Assembly (NCBI GenBank): GCA_025370845.1
Contig: JAMXFF010000027.1
Coordinates: 43,992-107,991 of the forward strand
From: Laspinema palackyanum D2a
GTDB taxonomy: Bacteria > Cyanobacteriota > Cyanobacteriia > Cyanobacteriales > Laspinemataceae
Length of the DNA stretch: 64,000 bases
Reading direction: 5' to 3'
The notes under the pieces are model-generated. The model was not told the origin of the DNA, searched no databases, and was given only the letters and a program-made list of their open reading frames with translations. Of the stretch, positions 1 through 8,370 are shown piece by piece (within the stretch, counting starts at the first letter, position 1; each line of letters begins with the position of its first letter). The translations under genes and the position numbers were made by a program.

Positions 1-338
1 GTTTCTTGGTTTTGAGACAGGTTATTGCGGCGTGACTGCCGGGAATACACCGACTGAGACAACAGATTAGGGCGCTCAAGGGGGAAAACAATCAATCCCG
101 ATCGCGATCGGTCTAAGTGAGTCTGTGGCCCGAGGCGACTGCGACTACGAACGGATTCAATCCTCAATCCGCCCTCGGATTCAACTCGAATTCCCTGTTC
201 ATCCACCTGAATTGACATCTGGGATTGGGCCTGAGTCGCACCCAGCATCAAGGCAGCTAAGGATGTGAACAGGGCAACCCATCTCACACTGGGGGGCGGA
301 TTGATTAAATACCCCATAAATTTGATGGCTCTATACAT
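1..338 (-). CDS. Exported protein of unknown function, 3' end beyond the window
   Basis: An open frame runs from an ATG at 338 off the left edge, giving 112 codons without a stop. The N-terminus carries a hydrophobic segment (VALFTSLAALMLGATQAQA-like, roughly residues 21-40) ending in an Ala-rich cleavage region, so export is likely. The mature part begins QMSIQVDEQGIRVESEGG and is polar and Arg/Ser-rich. An internal ATG at 317 is an alternative start. I do not recognise a family. It is the last of four consecutive minus-strand genes for small exported proteins, 63 bp downstream of the next one, which suggests a shared transcript or a tandem family. The C-terminus cannot be judged from this window. 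Confidence 0.6.
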   Translation of the reverse strand, partial: MYRAIKFMGYLINPPPSVRWVALFTSLAALMLGATQAQSQMSIQVDEQGIRVESEGGLRIESVRSRSRLGPQTHLDRSRSGLIVFPLERPNLLSQSVYSRQSRRNNLSQNQE

Positions 339-401
339 TATTTTAGTCCTAAATACAAAAAGACAGCAGCCCATCTACCTGATTCATTTAATCCCATGCA
401 C

Positions 402-821
402 TTACTCAATTAACCGCAGTTGTTCTCGATAGCGAATGGCCGGATTATTAATAGAGTTAATGCGATCGGCAGGATTATCAACGTTAATTTGAGGATTGAC
501 CTGAATCTGCACCGGATAGCTGGTTGACCTGAGCGATCGCTCTCCCCCTCGGACGGATTGACGAACGGAACGGTTTTGAACCGCCCGATTCGGTCCCACA
601 TGAATTTGGGTTCCCGTAGTCACCGTGGCATTGCGACCACAACTGCCGGGGTTTCCCATATCAACCGTATTGGTTTGCTGGGCCGGACCTGCGCCACTGA
701 TGGAAATTTGCACCCCGGTATCAATTTGCACACATTGGGCGCCAGCTAAATCCGTAGCAACCGGGGCAATGCTGAATAAAGCCGCAATGGATAAACTGCT
801 TAGAAATGAAGATTTTTTCAT
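402..821 (-). CDS. Small exported protein, Asn/Gln-rich, unknown function
   Basis: This is a 139-aa protein with a clear signal peptide (residues 1-28, SSFLSSLSIAALFSIAPVATDLAGA). The mature part has two cysteines (CVQIDTG near 30 and GSCGR near 60) that could form a disulfide, and it alternates short beta-prone stretches such as VQIQVNPQINVDN. It is rich in Asn, Gln, Val and Ile, as are its neighbours. No domain is recognised. Position, size and composition group it with the other minus-strand exported proteins between 1 and 1775. A surface or extracellular-matrix role is only inference. Confidence 0.6.
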   Translation of the reverse strand: MKKSSFLSSLSIAALFSIAPVATDLAGAQCVQIDTGVQISISGAGPAQQTNTVDMGNPGSCGRNATVTTGTQIHVGPNRAVQNRSVRQSVRGGERSLRSTSYPVQIQVNPQINVDNPADRINSINNPAIRYREQLRLIE

Positions 822-957
822 GAACTTTACCGATGAAGATGACTAAATAGGGGAGAAAAAAAGAAGTCTTTTCTTCCCGATTGAATTACAGGAAATAAAG
901 GGGATGCACCAAGATTGAGTCTGATATTGCTTTCACGGAATTATCAAAATTAGGCCA

Positions 958-1293
958 TTAGTGCCGGATAAAATTTTGATGATTTCGGGAAGAAGCGTTG
1001 GGAAGATTAGCCGGAGTGCGGATGATACTGGGGCTAACCGACTGGTATAGCGGGTTCGAGGATGGCACAGAGGAATGGGGAAAGGTCCGACCCCTTGGGT
1101 CAACATAATACAGATTGATGTTTTGGTTAACGGTGTTACCGTTGCCGGTAATCGCCGTTTGTTGATCAATGGAGGGGATCGGGGGGCGACTGTTACCCGG
1201 TGAGACTTGTGCCGCTAGGGGAGTGGCGATCGCCACGGTGGAAAGGGTAGCGGCCAAACCGACTCGGATCAAATGTGTGAACATAATTTGCAC
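958..1293 (-). CDS. Small exported protein with a TGNGN-V-Q motif
   Basis: This is a 111-aa protein with a signal peptide ending near ATPLAAQ (residue 29). The mature region contains QQTAITGNGNTVNQNINLYY, an element closely matched in the next gene upstream (AVVTGNGNFVDQ). The rest is Pro/Ser/Asn-rich without recognisable domains. The start may be ATG at 1293 (MQIMFTHL) or the in-frame ATG three codons later (MFTHL). The G-x-x-N-x-x-x-Q spacing resembles curlin-type beta repeats, but a single copy is not enough to assign it. It belongs to the same minus-strand gene row. Confidence 0.6.
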   Translation of the reverse strand: MQIMFTHLIRVGLAATLSTVAIATPLAAQVSPGNSRPPIPSIDQQTAITGNGNTVNQNINLYYVDPRGRTFPHSSVPSSNPLYQSVSPSIIRTPANLPNASSRNHQNFIRH

Positions 1294-1367
1294 CGTGAGG
1301 AAAGGGAATGACGTCGGGTGAGCTCTATCCCGACGTCAGGATCGGGAGTTGTCCACAGGCGATCGCC

Positions 1368-1775
1368 TTAATGTTTCTTTTGATAGTGAGGACGAGGGCG
1401 AGGTGCGAACCGCGTGCCATCGGCTTCCACAGTGGTTTGACGATTGCTTTGCCGGACTTGGTTGTGATGTCCGTAAACGTCCGCATTCTGCAATTGGTCC
1501 TGAACAACCCCTTGGTTTCCGACTCCACCACCCCGGCGATCGATATTGGTTTGGGTAGAATTTTGGTCAACAAAGTTTCCATTGCCGGTTACAACCGCAC
1601 GTTGTTCACTGGTTTGCACGACCGCACTATCCCCACTGACGCGGTATCCCCCGGCTTGAGCAGGAAGGGGTGCAATGCCTAAAGTGGCGAGGGTGAGTAA
1701 ACCCAAGACTGCACTGAGTTTCGGCATTTTGACAGATTGAGCAACGGTTTGATAAGCCTTGAGAGAGATAATCAT
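1368..1775 (-). CDS. Small exported protein with two G-x-x-N-x-V-x-Q motifs
   Basis: From the ATG at 1775 this is a 135-aa protein; the frame is open to 1883, and ATG 1727 (MPKLSAV) is another possible start. A signal peptide (MPKLSAVLGLLTLATLGIAP, cleaved after PAQA) is obvious. The mature part shows AVVTGNGNFVDQ and VYGHHNQVRQ, two copies of a G-x-x-N-x-V-x-Q pattern that resembles curlin or CsgA-like repeats, and ends with a basic PRPRPHYQKKH tail. It is the first gene of the minus-strand exported-protein row, so the promoter is expected between 1776 and about 2000. The family is not identified, and the curlin-like comparison is inference from spacing alone. Confidence 0.6.
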   Translation of the reverse strand: MIISLKAYQTVAQSVKMPKLSAVLGLLTLATLGIAPLPAQAGGYRVSGDSAVVQTSEQRAVVTGNGNFVDQNSTQTNIDRRGGGVGNQGVVQDQLQNADVYGHHNQVRQSNRQTTVEADGTRFAPRPRPHYQKKH

Positions 1776-2100
1776 TGTTTTGTTTGGTTTGAAGTGAGTA
1801 AGGGTTGAAGAGTGGAGCGTTGGCGCTACCCTCTTTAATCCTCTGAACTTCTCCATTAAAGAGCCTCTGATTTCTCTTGTCAAGGGATTTTTGAGTTTTT
1901 TTTAAGAGCCTCTCCGGGGGATGTTAGGGGAAGTTTCCGAGGGTTTTTATGGTGATTATGCCAAGATAAGTCCGCTAAAATTTCACTTTAAGTATGAAGT
2001 TTGGGTCTTGATTATATTGCAATATCACCACAAACATTTTTGATGGGGTTGCCTCTGAAATGGGTGAAAACGGTCCGGGAGAAAACAAGTAAACTTTTGT

Positions 2101-2126
2101 AAAAAAAAGAGGGGGATTGCCCCTCC
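2101..2126 (-). terminator. Rho-independent terminator downstream of msrB
   Basis: Read on the minus strand, a GAGGGG / CCCCTC stem with a CAAT loop is followed directly by a run of eight or more T. It lies about 155 bp beyond the msrB stop. The rest of 1776-2280 has no convincing gene; a second short GC stem (CCCGC / GCGGG) is near 2167-2187. Confidence 0.7.
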
Positions 2127-2280
2127 GAGTGTTATCGTGAATGCAGACGATATACCTTAAATAACTTCCCGCCCGATGAGAGCGGGATCGGTTGTTTGAT
2201 CGCAGAGTAGGCGTTGCCCAGGTGCTTCCGGGGAGTTCAACGGTCAGCGGTTGCGATCGCCATCTGACCTCCTCCCCCCT

Positions 2281-2682
2281 CTAATCTTCCACTTTCTCAA
2301 AGTCCAGAGATGCCGAATTAATGCAGTAGCGCAACCCCGTCGGTTTCGGGCCATCGGGAAAAACATGACCGAGATGGGCGTCACAATTGGCACAGAGAAC
2401 TTCCGTGCGCCGCATAAACAGGGCGCGGTCCTCTTCTTCGGCGATCTGCCCCTCCTGAATCGGGGCCCAAAAAGAGGGCCAGCCGGTACCGGAGTCAAAC
2501 TTAGTCTGTGAGCTAAATAACTCCGTCCCGCAACAGACGCATTTATAGACTCCCTTCTCTTTATTATCGTGGTAGGCTCCCGTGAACGCTCTTTCGGTTC
2601 CCTTCTTTCTAGCGACCTTGAACTGTTCCGGGGTCAGTTGCTCTTTCCACTCGCTTTCCGATTTTTGAATTTTCTGAACCAT
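2281..2682 (-). CDS. msrB: Peptide-methionine (R)-S-oxide reductase MsrB
   Basis: A 133-aa cytosolic enzyme that reduces methionine-R-sulfoxide in proteins, repairing oxidative damage with thioredoxin as donor. The sequence is full length for the family. The structural zinc site is visible as two CxxC pairs (C48/C51 in KCVCCG and C97/C100 in CANC). The GTGWPSFW and [10 protein letters not shown] signatures are present, and the catalytic cysteine is in RYCINSASL (about C120). The upstream fibrillin gene stops only 3 bp before this ATG on the same strand, so the two are probably cotranscribed. A terminator lies at 2101-2126. Confidence 0.95.
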   Translation of the reverse strand: MVQKIQKSESEWKEQLTPEQFKVARKKGTERAFTGAYHDNKEKGVYKCVCCGTELFSSQTKFDSGTGWPSFWAPIQEGQIAEEEDRALFMRRTEVLCANCDAHLGHVFPDGPKPTGLRYCINSASLDFEKVED

Positions 2683-2685
2683 CGT

Positions 2686-3273
2686 TCATTCCTCTGGTGG
2701 GGTATGTGAAAGTATTATTCTATCGTTATCCTTGCCGAGGGTTGGGGTTGAAGTCCCCACTCTCTGATAGAGGGAAATCCCACCTCGGTCCCCCCGTTCC
2801 AAATGCAGGTCCTCATCTAAGTAGGTGGTTTGTAGCCATCCCGAGGCCCACTTGCCTAGGGGCAGTTGGAGAGGCCCCAAGGAGCCGAGTTGCAACCCCA
2901 GGCGCTCAAACCGGAACTGGATGCGGTGCTGTTTGTACTCAAAAGGACCGCCCACAATCAAGGAACTCCCAGCAATGGTAATTTGATTTTCAAACCACAG
3001 ACGCTGGCAATCCAGGCGTTGGATGACGGAGGCGATCGCCTTGCGGTTCATGCCGTTCCCCGGTTTGTTCCATTTCTGAGCATTGCGCGTTCCCGAGGTC
3101 CAGAGTAACCGCCATTCCCCCTCTAGCAACTGGCGATCGCCTCGGATTTGGGCTTTTTCTAAAATGGCGACTGCTCCTTGCAGACTGGCCGAGTCGAGAC
3201 TGCCTTCTTCCGAGTCCTTCAACAGTTGCGATCGCGCCGCTTGCACTGCCTCATCCCTGGTTTGGTTCGTCAT
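2686..3273 (-). CDS. PAP/fibrillin family protein (plastid-lipid-associated)
   Basis: A 195-aa protein of the PAP/fibrillin family, which in cyanobacteria and plastids is associated with thylakoid and lipid-body membranes and photoprotection. Diagnostic features are the N-terminal LLEGEWRLLWTSG block (about residues 49-61), a lipocalin-like series of beta strands (LWFENQITIAGSSLIVGG, then RIQFRFERLGLQLG) and the C-terminal LERGDRGGISLYQR signature. There is no signal peptide. It is immediately followed by msrB (3-bp gap), a plausible oxidative-stress pairing. The exact ligand is not predictable. Confidence 0.85.
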   Translation of the reverse strand: MTNQTRDEAVQAARSQLLKDSEEGSLDSASLQGAVAILEKAQIRGDRQLLEGEWRLLWTSGTRNAQKWNKPGNGMNRKAIASVIQRLDCQRLWFENQITIAGSSLIVGGPFEYKQHRIQFRFERLGLQLGSLGPLQLPLGKWASGWLQTTYLDEDLHLERGDRGGISLYQRVGTSTPTLGKDNDRIILSHTPPEE

Positions 3274-3372
3274 GCTTTCTTCATCTCCCCGATTTCTTCC
3301 CTAATTTATCTAACTTCTGCTCAGAAGTTCAATTCGCCCTCAGAACTGACGCATATTTTGAAAACCCAACCT

Positions 3373-3400
3373 GTAGAGGCGATTCACGAATCGCCCCTAC
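3373..3400. repeat. 28-bp REP-like palindrome, copy 1
   Basis: Near-perfect palindrome with arms GTAGAGGCGATTC / GAATCGCC(C)CTAC around AC. It is one of five copies in the window (3373, 10062, 10180, 22956, 50482). This copy has one arm mismatch. Confidence 0.8.
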
Positions 3401-3436
3401 GGGGTGGGGTATGAGCGCCTTTGCGGTCTGAAAAGC

Positions 3437-3468
3437 AAAAAAAACCCCCTGAATCAAAAGGAAAGGGG
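3437..3468 (-). terminator. Possible terminator for the small ORF at 3503-3643
   Basis: Read on the minus strand, an AGGGG arm pairs with CCCCT across a loop of about 14 nt, written on + as CCCCT..AGGGG and preceded on + by eight A. A T-run therefore follows the stem on the minus strand. The stem is short, so support is moderate. Confidence 0.4.
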
Positions 3469-3502
3469 ATCAAGGCGGAATGATGTCAGGGTGATGGGGG
3501 TG

Positions 3503-3643
3503 CTACCGTTCCCAGGTCAAGATCGAGTTAAGCGGGTTTTGAGACAGAGGAGAATGGGTCTGATGGGGAACGGTGGAGGGACTGGTTAAAAACAAATGTA
3601 AAGACGATACGATTGCCAGGGTTAAAAAAATTCGATTTAACAT
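3503..3643 (-). CDS. Candidate small exported peptide, 46 aa
   Basis: The frame from ATG 3643 encodes 46 aa starting MLNRIFLTLAIVSSLHLFLT, a plausible signal sequence or single membrane anchor, followed by a Ser/Pro/His-rich tail. Two features support it as a gene: a 21-bp palindrome just upstream of the ATG (3654-3674, arms GTTGATTT/AAATCAAC) and a terminator-like hairpin with T-run downstream (3437-3468). No ribosome binding site is obvious and no family is recognised. An overlapping 62-codon frame at 3528-3716 looks less protein-like. Confidence 0.35.
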   Translation of the reverse strand: MLNRIFLTLAIVSSLHLFLTSPSTVPHQTHSPLSQNPLNSILTWER

Positions 3644-3653
3644 AGTCGTGAGC

Positions 3654-3674
3654 GTTGATTTTTGATAAATCAAC
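3654..3674. promoter_or_regulatory. 21-bp palindrome, possible operator
   Basis: Perfect 8-bp arms GTTGATTT and AAATCAAC around TTGAT, located 11 bp upstream of the small ORF start at 3643. A role as an operator or as the 5' leader hairpin is inference. Confidence 0.3.
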
Positions 3675-4273
3675 TCTAGTCGGGTTTGTTTTCCCGTCCG
3701 GATTGGAGGGTGTCACTATTTGATCCGATCGCCGATTATTCTCTTAAACCCTGATGCAGACTCCTACTGGACTCCCTCACGAGATGGACAGTTGAAAATC
3801 TGGCAAGGTGATGGATAGTTCTGACCGGCAGTTTATGGGTATTCTGGTTAATTTTTGCCAAAATTAAGATAAGAGCGATCGCCTGAAATCAAGCGATCGC
3901 CCTCGGGTTTGAGTTCGGGGAAAATGACCCCTCGAACGGTCGCCCATCCTCGGACTCTGTTAATTGTTGTACCCGAAAAATTCCTTTGGGGCGATCGCCA
4001 CCCTAAAAATACAGTTTTTGCCCACTGAGCAATGGAAAAATTCGGCCTTCCACATTAAAAATAGCGTCAATTTTTCACGCTTTTTCGCTGAAAGTAACCG
4101 GGTAGAAAGATTGGAGAGGTCAGGGTTTCCGCCTAGTTTTGGGGGATGAACCGTGCTACTCTACTCGACCTTTAAGAGGTTTCATGTTTATAGGAAGAAG
4201 GTGGCGATTTCTGAGGTCTAAGGTAATCAATGGCTAGGCCAAATGTTAGGTAATCCGATGGGTTCGCTTTCAG

Positions 4274-4402
4274 CTAGGCAGCTCTTTGAGAGGAATTTGA
4301 GTTGGTTGTCTCGGACGGTTTAATGACAATCCATTGACCTGTCACGGGATCGCGATAGGTTTCAAATGGATTCTGACGTAGTGGGGGATTGGTTTGCTCC
4401 AT
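4274..4402 (-). CDS. Conserved-looking small cyanobacterial protein, 42 aa
   Basis: The frame from ATG 4402 encodes 42 aa: MEQTNPPLRQNPFETYRDPV, then TGQWIVIKPSETTNSNSSQR and AA. The core (R/P)xNPFETYRDPxTGQW is one I associate with a short, widespread cyanobacterial protein of unknown function; this is recall, not a search. It has no signal peptide or membrane segment. A G-rich stretch (GAGGCAAGGG) precedes the start. The surrounding region (3717-5585) holds no other convincing gene, so this is easily missed in automatic annotation. Confidence 0.6.
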   Translation of the reverse strand: MEQTNPPLRQNPFETYRDPVTGQWIVIKPSETTNSNSSQRAA

Positions 4403-5585
4403 CGTTTTACCCTTGCCTCATGCAACAAAAGCATACACCTTTATCACTTATCCTAGATTGCTTTTCACTTGGCCTGGGCGATCGATCTCAAGGGTCGATG
4501 CGATCGTCATCACATCGGATTATTGAGGGGCCTCTAATTCTGACTCGGAATCTCAGCTTTGTCCAGACCCCACAAGGACCTGTTCAAATCTGGCTAATTT
4601 TAATTTTTTCTATCGTTAATTCTTATTGAGCCGGGTGAGAAACTGAGTCAGTCAGTTGAGATGCGCTACGGAGGTTTAACCCCCTACAAATCTGCCTCAA
4701 GGGAAGGCAAATTCCCCGTTGAGTTGAGAGTACGGCGGTTGATTTCCAACCCTGAACTCAACAGGGAGTTGGAGTGAATAAAGATCCCATTGAGTTCACC
4801 CCATTTGGTGATCAAGGGGTCAGTCCGAGTTATGACATCTCCCCATCTGTACTGGAGGGATGACTCACAGAAGGAATGGCATCCCTGGGAACTCGGTTAG
4901 AGGGTCCGGCGAAAAAAATCAAAAACCTTCGTCACAAGTCGGGCAATCCGGAAGTAGGATTGATAGGGGAACGGCAGGGGCAAGGGAAGGGAATAGCCAT
5001 AGGTTCGATTTCTTAAGTGTTCTAGGCGCACTGGAAGGGTTACCCCCAGGGGTAGATGAAATGGTGTTTCTAAGTTTTTCCACAGGCGATCAAGCATGGG
5101 ACCGTGTTAATCCAAATTTTTTTAAGAGTTGCCTTCACATTAAGCATGGCGCAAAACCTATTTCCGTGTCAAATGATACGAGATTGTCCGGGCACCTTCT
5201 AGGGTCCATGAGGTCCGATCCTCGGTTTGCCCGTGAAATTTCCAGGGGCACAGGGTCAGGAATCCCGCCCGATCGCCCGCTTTGAGGGGAGACTTTTGAG
5301 GCCCTAGATTCCTCCTTTGAATCCGTTAATTTAATAGGGCTTTTGAGCAATTATACAAGGGAGCTATTGTATCGATCGCGTTATCCAGACTAAAGGCAGT
5401 TACAAGGACAGAGGCTGTGGCGCAGTGCGATCGCTTGGCTCGACTCTCAACCCCAATCTGCACCGGATTGAGGCTTGAATGCCGCTACAAAAACATTCAA
5501 CTCAACTGGAGGGGTCGCGGGAACAATACGGGTGAGGCCGTACCTTGCTTGTATGATATCGGCAAAGACGTCGTTGGAATATTTT
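4403..5585. other. Stretch of about 1.2 kb without a convincing gene
   Basis: Several short open frames occur on both strands (for example 4860-5285 plus and 4897-5097 minus), but none has a recognisable family or ribosome binding site. The minus frame at 4897-5097 (66 aa, ending RIARLVTKVFDFFRRTL) is the only one that reads somewhat like a protein. I see no RNA gene, repeat or terminator that I can defend. Confidence 0.4.
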
Positions 5586-6026
5586 ATGGTTATGGAAGAA
5601 AATAATATTTTACCGGAATGCTCCGATGATGATGTGGTGTCATTTCGCGGCAAGCTGTTTAAAGTCAGTCAATTGCGGAAAATAATGGGCCATGCCATGA
5701 CCGAGCAGAACCAACTTAATCATACCCTTTCTAATGCATTAAAACAAAAAGGATTAGAGTTGGGGCTGACAGATACGAAAGAGTTTTTGAATCACGGAGT
5801 GAAGGGGGAACTCCTAAAAATTACGGGTCAGGGTTGGCAAAAAGGCAAAATTAAAATGAAAATTAGTCTGGAATTTATCCCGGATGTTCCCGAGGATGCG
5901 CTGTTGTCATCTGGAGAACAGCAACCGATGCAGGCGGGTGGCGATCGCCCCTTAGAGGAGACGGACTGGAGTAGAGGAATGCCACAGTCGGAAAAGAATG
6001 GACACCGACAGCGCTACCCCCGCTAA
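5586..6026 (+). CDS. KGK-domain protein
   Basis: A KGK-family protein of about 146 aa, a cyanobacterial family of unknown function. The signature is at KVSQLRKIM..., then the C-terminal GQGWQKGKIKMKISLEFIPD, which contains the KGK motif that names the family. The frame is open from 5475, but the preceding residues do not resemble the family, so the ATG pair at 5586/5592 (MVMEENNILPE) is preferred. It is followed after 57 bp by a second protein with a related C-terminal motif. The last 40 residues are polar and likely disordered. It is presumably cytosolic. Confidence 0.75.
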   Translation: MVMEENNILPECSDDDVVSFRGKLFKVSQLRKIMGHAMTEQNQLNHTLSNALKQKGLELGLTDTKEFLNHGVKGELLKITGQGWQKGKIKMKISLEFIPDVPEDALLSSGEQQPMQAGGDRPLEETDWSRGMPQSEKNGHRQRYPR

Positions 6027-6083
6027 CCAAAAACCGTTACAATAGCATCGCGTTCTTTTGCCCAACGCCTACCCCTTGGTGCT

Positions 6084-6728
6084 ATGACCCATTCTCAAAC
6101 CCCGATCCAAACGGCCATTTTTTCCAACGACACCTTAATTAAGCTTCCCACCCACAAGTTTTATCGGCAGACATTCCTATTTAATGAACTGCTGTCTATC
6201 CTCCTGTGGGCCGTGACCCGCGTTTCTTACGACGTCAACTGTTTAATTGATGGGTCGAAAGGAACGGCGATTCAACCCAGTGGAGGATGGGATCGCGGGA
6301 CGATTCGCTTGTTGGCGATCGCCGGATTCAAGATGCGCGGCGAGGAAACGTTACATCACATCGATTGTCTGACGCGACAAACCCCCAAGTTAATTTTGCC
6401 AGATACTGCCGTCATTCAAGCCGATACGAATCTGATTTGTCGCGAACCCCGTCAAGTCAGCGAAATTATCAAAGAGCTCAAAGAAGAAGTGCAAATCGCC
6501 TGTGCGGAAACGACCGATTTTGTCAAACCCACTCGGTTAGGGTTTCCCACCATTGAATTTCTGGAACCGGGTAAGGAATGGCGACACGCCGAGATGCGCC
6601 TCAATATGGAATTATCTTTTCGTAGCGATCGCACTGCGGGAGATGACAACGGACAACCCAGAGATCGGATGATTTCTCAAAGCATTTCCCCCCTCGGTGA
6701 TGTTTACGGTCCCTCCATTTCCACCTAG
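6084..6728 (+). CDS. Unknown protein with a KGK-like C-terminal motif
   Basis: A 214-aa protein with no confidently recognised domain. Near residues 165-185 it carries EWRHAEMRLNMELSFRSD, which lines up with GWQKGKIKMKISLEFIPD of the upstream KGK protein (W, alternating basic/hydrophobic residues, then L-x-F and D). The N-terminal part has a hydrophobic patch (FLFNELLSILLWAVTRV) and a WDRGTIRLLAIAGFKMRGEE block. Adjacent, co-oriented placement suggests a functional pair or a diverged paralog. A hairpin at 6753-6784 follows the stop. Confidence 0.6.
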   Translation: MTHSQTPIQTAIFSNDTLIKLPTHKFYRQTFLFNELLSILLWAVTRVSYDVNCLIDGSKGTAIQPSGGWDRGTIRLLAIAGFKMRGEETLHHIDCLTRQTPKLILPDTAVIQADTNLICREPRQVSEIIKELKEEVQIACAETTDFVKPTRLGFPTIEFLEPGKEWRHAEMRLNMELSFRSDRTAGDDNGQPRDRMISQSISPLGDVYGPSIST

Positions 6729-6752
6729 TCCCAGGGGACTCGATGGGGAGAT

Positions 6753-6784
6753 CGACCCCAGTTGGGTCACCCCATCTGGGGTCG
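6753..6784. terminator. Hairpin between convergent genes
   Basis: Arms CGACCCCAG and CTGGGGTCG (9 bp, perfect) with a 14-nt loop lie between the gene ending at 6728 and pepP, whose stop is at 6915. No T-run follows, so a terminator role is only likely. Confidence 0.4.
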
Positions 6785-6914
6785 GGAATTTCAGGGGGCG
6801 ATCGCCGTTAATTTCCGGCCCCAGGTGGGTGCTAGGACCTCAACCCCTCTAACTCCGGTCAGAATCGGACCCCACCCCCCACGCCTACCCCCTCCAAAAC
6901 AGGCATTCTCCCAC

Positions 6915-8213
6915 TTATTTAGGCACGCCTTCGGTTAAAACTTCATGTCCATCTGGGGTCACCAATACATCATCCTCAATTCGTACCCCAATTCCCCGCC
7001 AGCAGTCGGGGATTTCCGGTTGTCCTTCCACAGGTTTCGTTTCCAACCCAATATAAATTCCCGGTTCTACCGTTAGCACATTTCCCGGTTGCAAATTCTG
7101 GGGTTCTTCTCCATTTTGATACACTCCCACATCATGGACATCTAAACCCAACCAATGCCCCGTTCTGTGCATATAAAAGGGTTTATATTTTTCTTCTTTA
7201 ATAAGTTCCTCAATGTCTCCAGTGAGCAGTCCAATTTCCATTAATCCTTCCACCAAAACCCTTACCGCTGTATCGTGAATCTTGCTGTAGGGATTACCGG
7301 GTTGCACTTGGGCTGTTGCCTGTTTTTGCGCCTCCAAAACAATATCATAAATCGTCTGTTGTTCCGGGGTAAACGTACCACTCACGGGAAAAGTTCGGGT
7401 AATATCTGCATTGTAATACCCATAAGCACAACCGGCATCAATCAGCAATAGATCGTTTTCTTGCAGTTGGCGATCGTTTTCAATATAGTGCAAAATGCAG
7501 CTATTCCCACCGGAAGCAACAATAGACGGATAAGCAAACCCATTGCCTCCTTGCAAGCGAAATAAATGCTCCATTTCCGCTTGAATTTCATACTCATATC
7601 GCCCAGGTTGTGCGAACTCTTGAGCATGAATGTGCGCCTTGACTGAAATTTCCGCAGCTTTTCGCATCAATTCTAATTCTGCCGGACTTTTCACCAAGCG
7701 CAACGGATGTAAAATTGTCCCGGAATCTTGAATGGCGACGGGTCCAGTTCCCCGCTTGGGATAGGTTCTCATCAACCGTTGCCAATGGGTTAGAACGGTT
7801 TCATTAAACTGGCGATCGCGTCCAACGTGATAGTATATGCAACTGGCTTTAATTAAATATTGCGGTAACTTTTCTTCCAGTTCACTAATCGGATAAGCTT
7901 CATCGGCACCATAGCGTTCCTTTGCACCTTCCACTCCCATTCGGTATCCCGTCCATACCTCTTTTTCCGGGTCCTTGGGTTGTACAAAAAGCACAAATTG
8001 ATGTTCTTCATGATGGGGTGCAAACACCGCCACCGCATTGGGTTCATTGAACCCGGTTAAATAGTAAAAATCACTATCTTGGCGAAATGTATATTCCACA
8101 TCATTGTGCATCACCGCCATCGGCGCACTCCGAAAAATCGCGGTCCCACTGCCGATTTTTTCCATCAGTGCCTGCCGTCGTTGCTGATATTCTGCTGCTT
8201 CGATCATAGTCAT
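6915..8213 (-). CDS. pepP: Xaa-Pro aminopeptidase (aminopeptidase P, M24B)
   Basis: A 432-aa dinuclear metallopeptidase that removes an N-terminal residue preceding proline. Residues 1-140 match the aminopeptidase P N-terminal domain (YEYRQDSDFYYLTGF-type block, seen as YTFRQDSDFYYLTGFNEP). The pita-bread catalytic domain follows with the metal ligands in LLIDAGCAYGYYNADITRTF (two Asp), HRTGHWLGLDVHD (His), LTVEPGIYI (Glu) and GVRIEDDVLVT (Glu). Length is normal for the family. The gene is monocistronic, with convergent and divergent neighbours. A doubled HIP1-type palindrome (ACCGATCGCGATCGGT, 8281-8296) lies in its upstream region. Confidence 0.95.
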   Translation of the reverse strand: MTMIEAAEYQQRRQALMEKIGSGTAIFRSAPMAVMHNDVEYTFRQDSDFYYLTGFNEPNAVAVFAPHHEEHQFVLFVQPKDPEKEVWTGYRMGVEGAKERYGADEAYPISELEEKLPQYLIKASCIYYHVGRDRQFNETVLTHWQRLMRTYPKRGTGPVAIQDSGTILHPLRLVKSPAELELMRKAAEISVKAHIHAQEFAQPGRYEYEIQAEMEHLFRLQGGNGFAYPSIVASGGNSCILHYIENDRQLQENDLLLIDAGCAYGYYNADITRTFPVSGTFTPEQQTIYDIVLEAQKQATAQVQPGNPYSKIHDTAVRVLVEGLMEIGLLTGDIEELIKEEKYKPFYMHRTGHWLGLDVHDVGVYQNGEEPQNLQPGNVLTVEPGIYIGLETKPVEGQPEIPDCWRGIGVRIEDDVLVTPDGHEVLTEGVPK

Positions 8214-8370
8214 TCTCTAATCAAACGAGGTTTTCAGTGATTGCTGTCACAGTGTCAATGTGTTTATTATCACAGATTTTACCGATCGCGATCGGTCTGG
8301 TTTCCTCCAAAATAGTTGAAACTAACATAAGGGAATCTACAATTTTTTTTAAGAGGATGCAGTAGCTGTT

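Noticed and set aside
4860..5285. Plus-strand 141-codon frame
   Set aside because: Low-complexity, Arg/Gly/Ser-rich composition with no family or ribosome binding site, and a more protein-like frame lies antisense.
98..8296. Doubled HIP1-type palindromes CCGATCGCGATCGG (about 98-113 and 8281-8296) as operators
   Set aside because: GCGATCGC-type octamers are extremely common in this genome, so two doubled copies need no regulatory explanation.
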